Below, piece by piece: positions 42,301 through 42,615 of a stretch of 42,615 nucleotides of DNA (position 1 is its first letter; each line of letters begins with the position of its first letter). This DNA comes from Phoronis australis (lineage: Eukaryota > Phoronida > Phoronidae). The translations under genes were made by a program, and so were the position numbers. The stretch covers positions 208,787 through 251,401 of the forward strand of contig NMRA01000476.1 of assembly GCA_002633005.1 (NCBI GenBank), in the 5' to 3' direction. The notes under the pieces are model-generated. The model was not told the origin of the DNA. It did no database searches and worked only from the letters and a program-made list of their open reading frames with translations.

Positions 42301-42454
42301 CTTCGAGCAGTCCCTCGTTCAGTTCCCAAAATTGGTAACTCACCATTTTTAACACTTCGCACGCCAGGGGATATGACGTCATACCACCTGCCGCGCACAG
42401 TGTTAAAAATGGTGAGTTATTGATTTTGGGAACTGAACGAGGAACTGCTCGAGG
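42301..42454. mobile_element. fold-back element, about 60-bp arms
   Basis: Left arm 42301-42360 and right arm 42393-42454 are inverted copies with a few mismatches (shared AACTCACCATTTTTAACACT and CTCGTTCAGTTCCCAAAAT). The short loop contains the perfect palindrome TATGACGTCATA (42372-42383), which includes a CRE-like TGACGTCA. Confidence 0.8.
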
Positions 42455-42615
42455 AACAGCCTAGTGACAATACACACATCCTGAATGGAACAAATCTCCT
42501 AATTTTTGTTTAGTTTCCCTATGTGCCGTCCTTTGAACAAGAAAAAGACATCCAAACAGTGTGGAAATGACCTTTTTTATGTAACAATTTTTTCCTCACC
42601 GGGTGGGGGAATTCC

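Overview
The window is a piece of a draft animal genome. It is intron-rich, AT-leaning and full of short mobile elements, with one 888-base N gap (19945-20832) and two single-N joins (29209, 36128). The gene content and repeat style suggest a marine invertebrate, perhaps a non-vertebrate deuterostome, but the sequence alone does not fix the species.

The main gene lies on the minus strand from about 40871 (5' end seen) to the stop codon at 7428-7430. Exon by exon it matches FBF1 (Fas-binding factor 1, Albatross; nematode DYF-19), a protein of the distal appendages/transition fibres at the base of cilia. I place 26 coding exons, all with consistent splice phases. Counting duplicated parts once they give 4515 nt (1504 residues plus stop). 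The initiator exon was not found. The N-terminal half is acidic and low in complexity, with tandem motifs ending in PLAGLD and an array of DWLG motifs. The C-terminal half is coiled coil, ending in the conserved FBF1 tail.

Two stretches of the gene occur twice. 27596-29208 is repeated at 29210-30825, and six exons at 32196-35451 are repeated at 37274-40403. Each pair straddles a single N and differs by a few percent, by microsatellite length and by mobile-element insertions. The simplest reading is unmerged overlapping contigs from two haplotypes. The six-exon block is exactly 205 codons and phase-compatible, however, so a real in-frame internal duplication must be excluded.

The 7.6-kb intron between 17481 and 25083 carries, on the opposite strand, a decayed intron-containing gene of a repetitive transposase-like family (18233-23686), a mobile element interrupted by the N gap, and a 42-bp minisatellite. 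Other introns hold further copies of the same mobile element (all on the plus strand), a tRNA-like SINE head, and a minisatellite apparently made of copies of the 5' splice site next to it. 1-7.4 kb lies downstream of FBF1 and has only decayed coding-like relics and a MITE. 41-42.6 kb lies upstream and holds two long fold-back elements.
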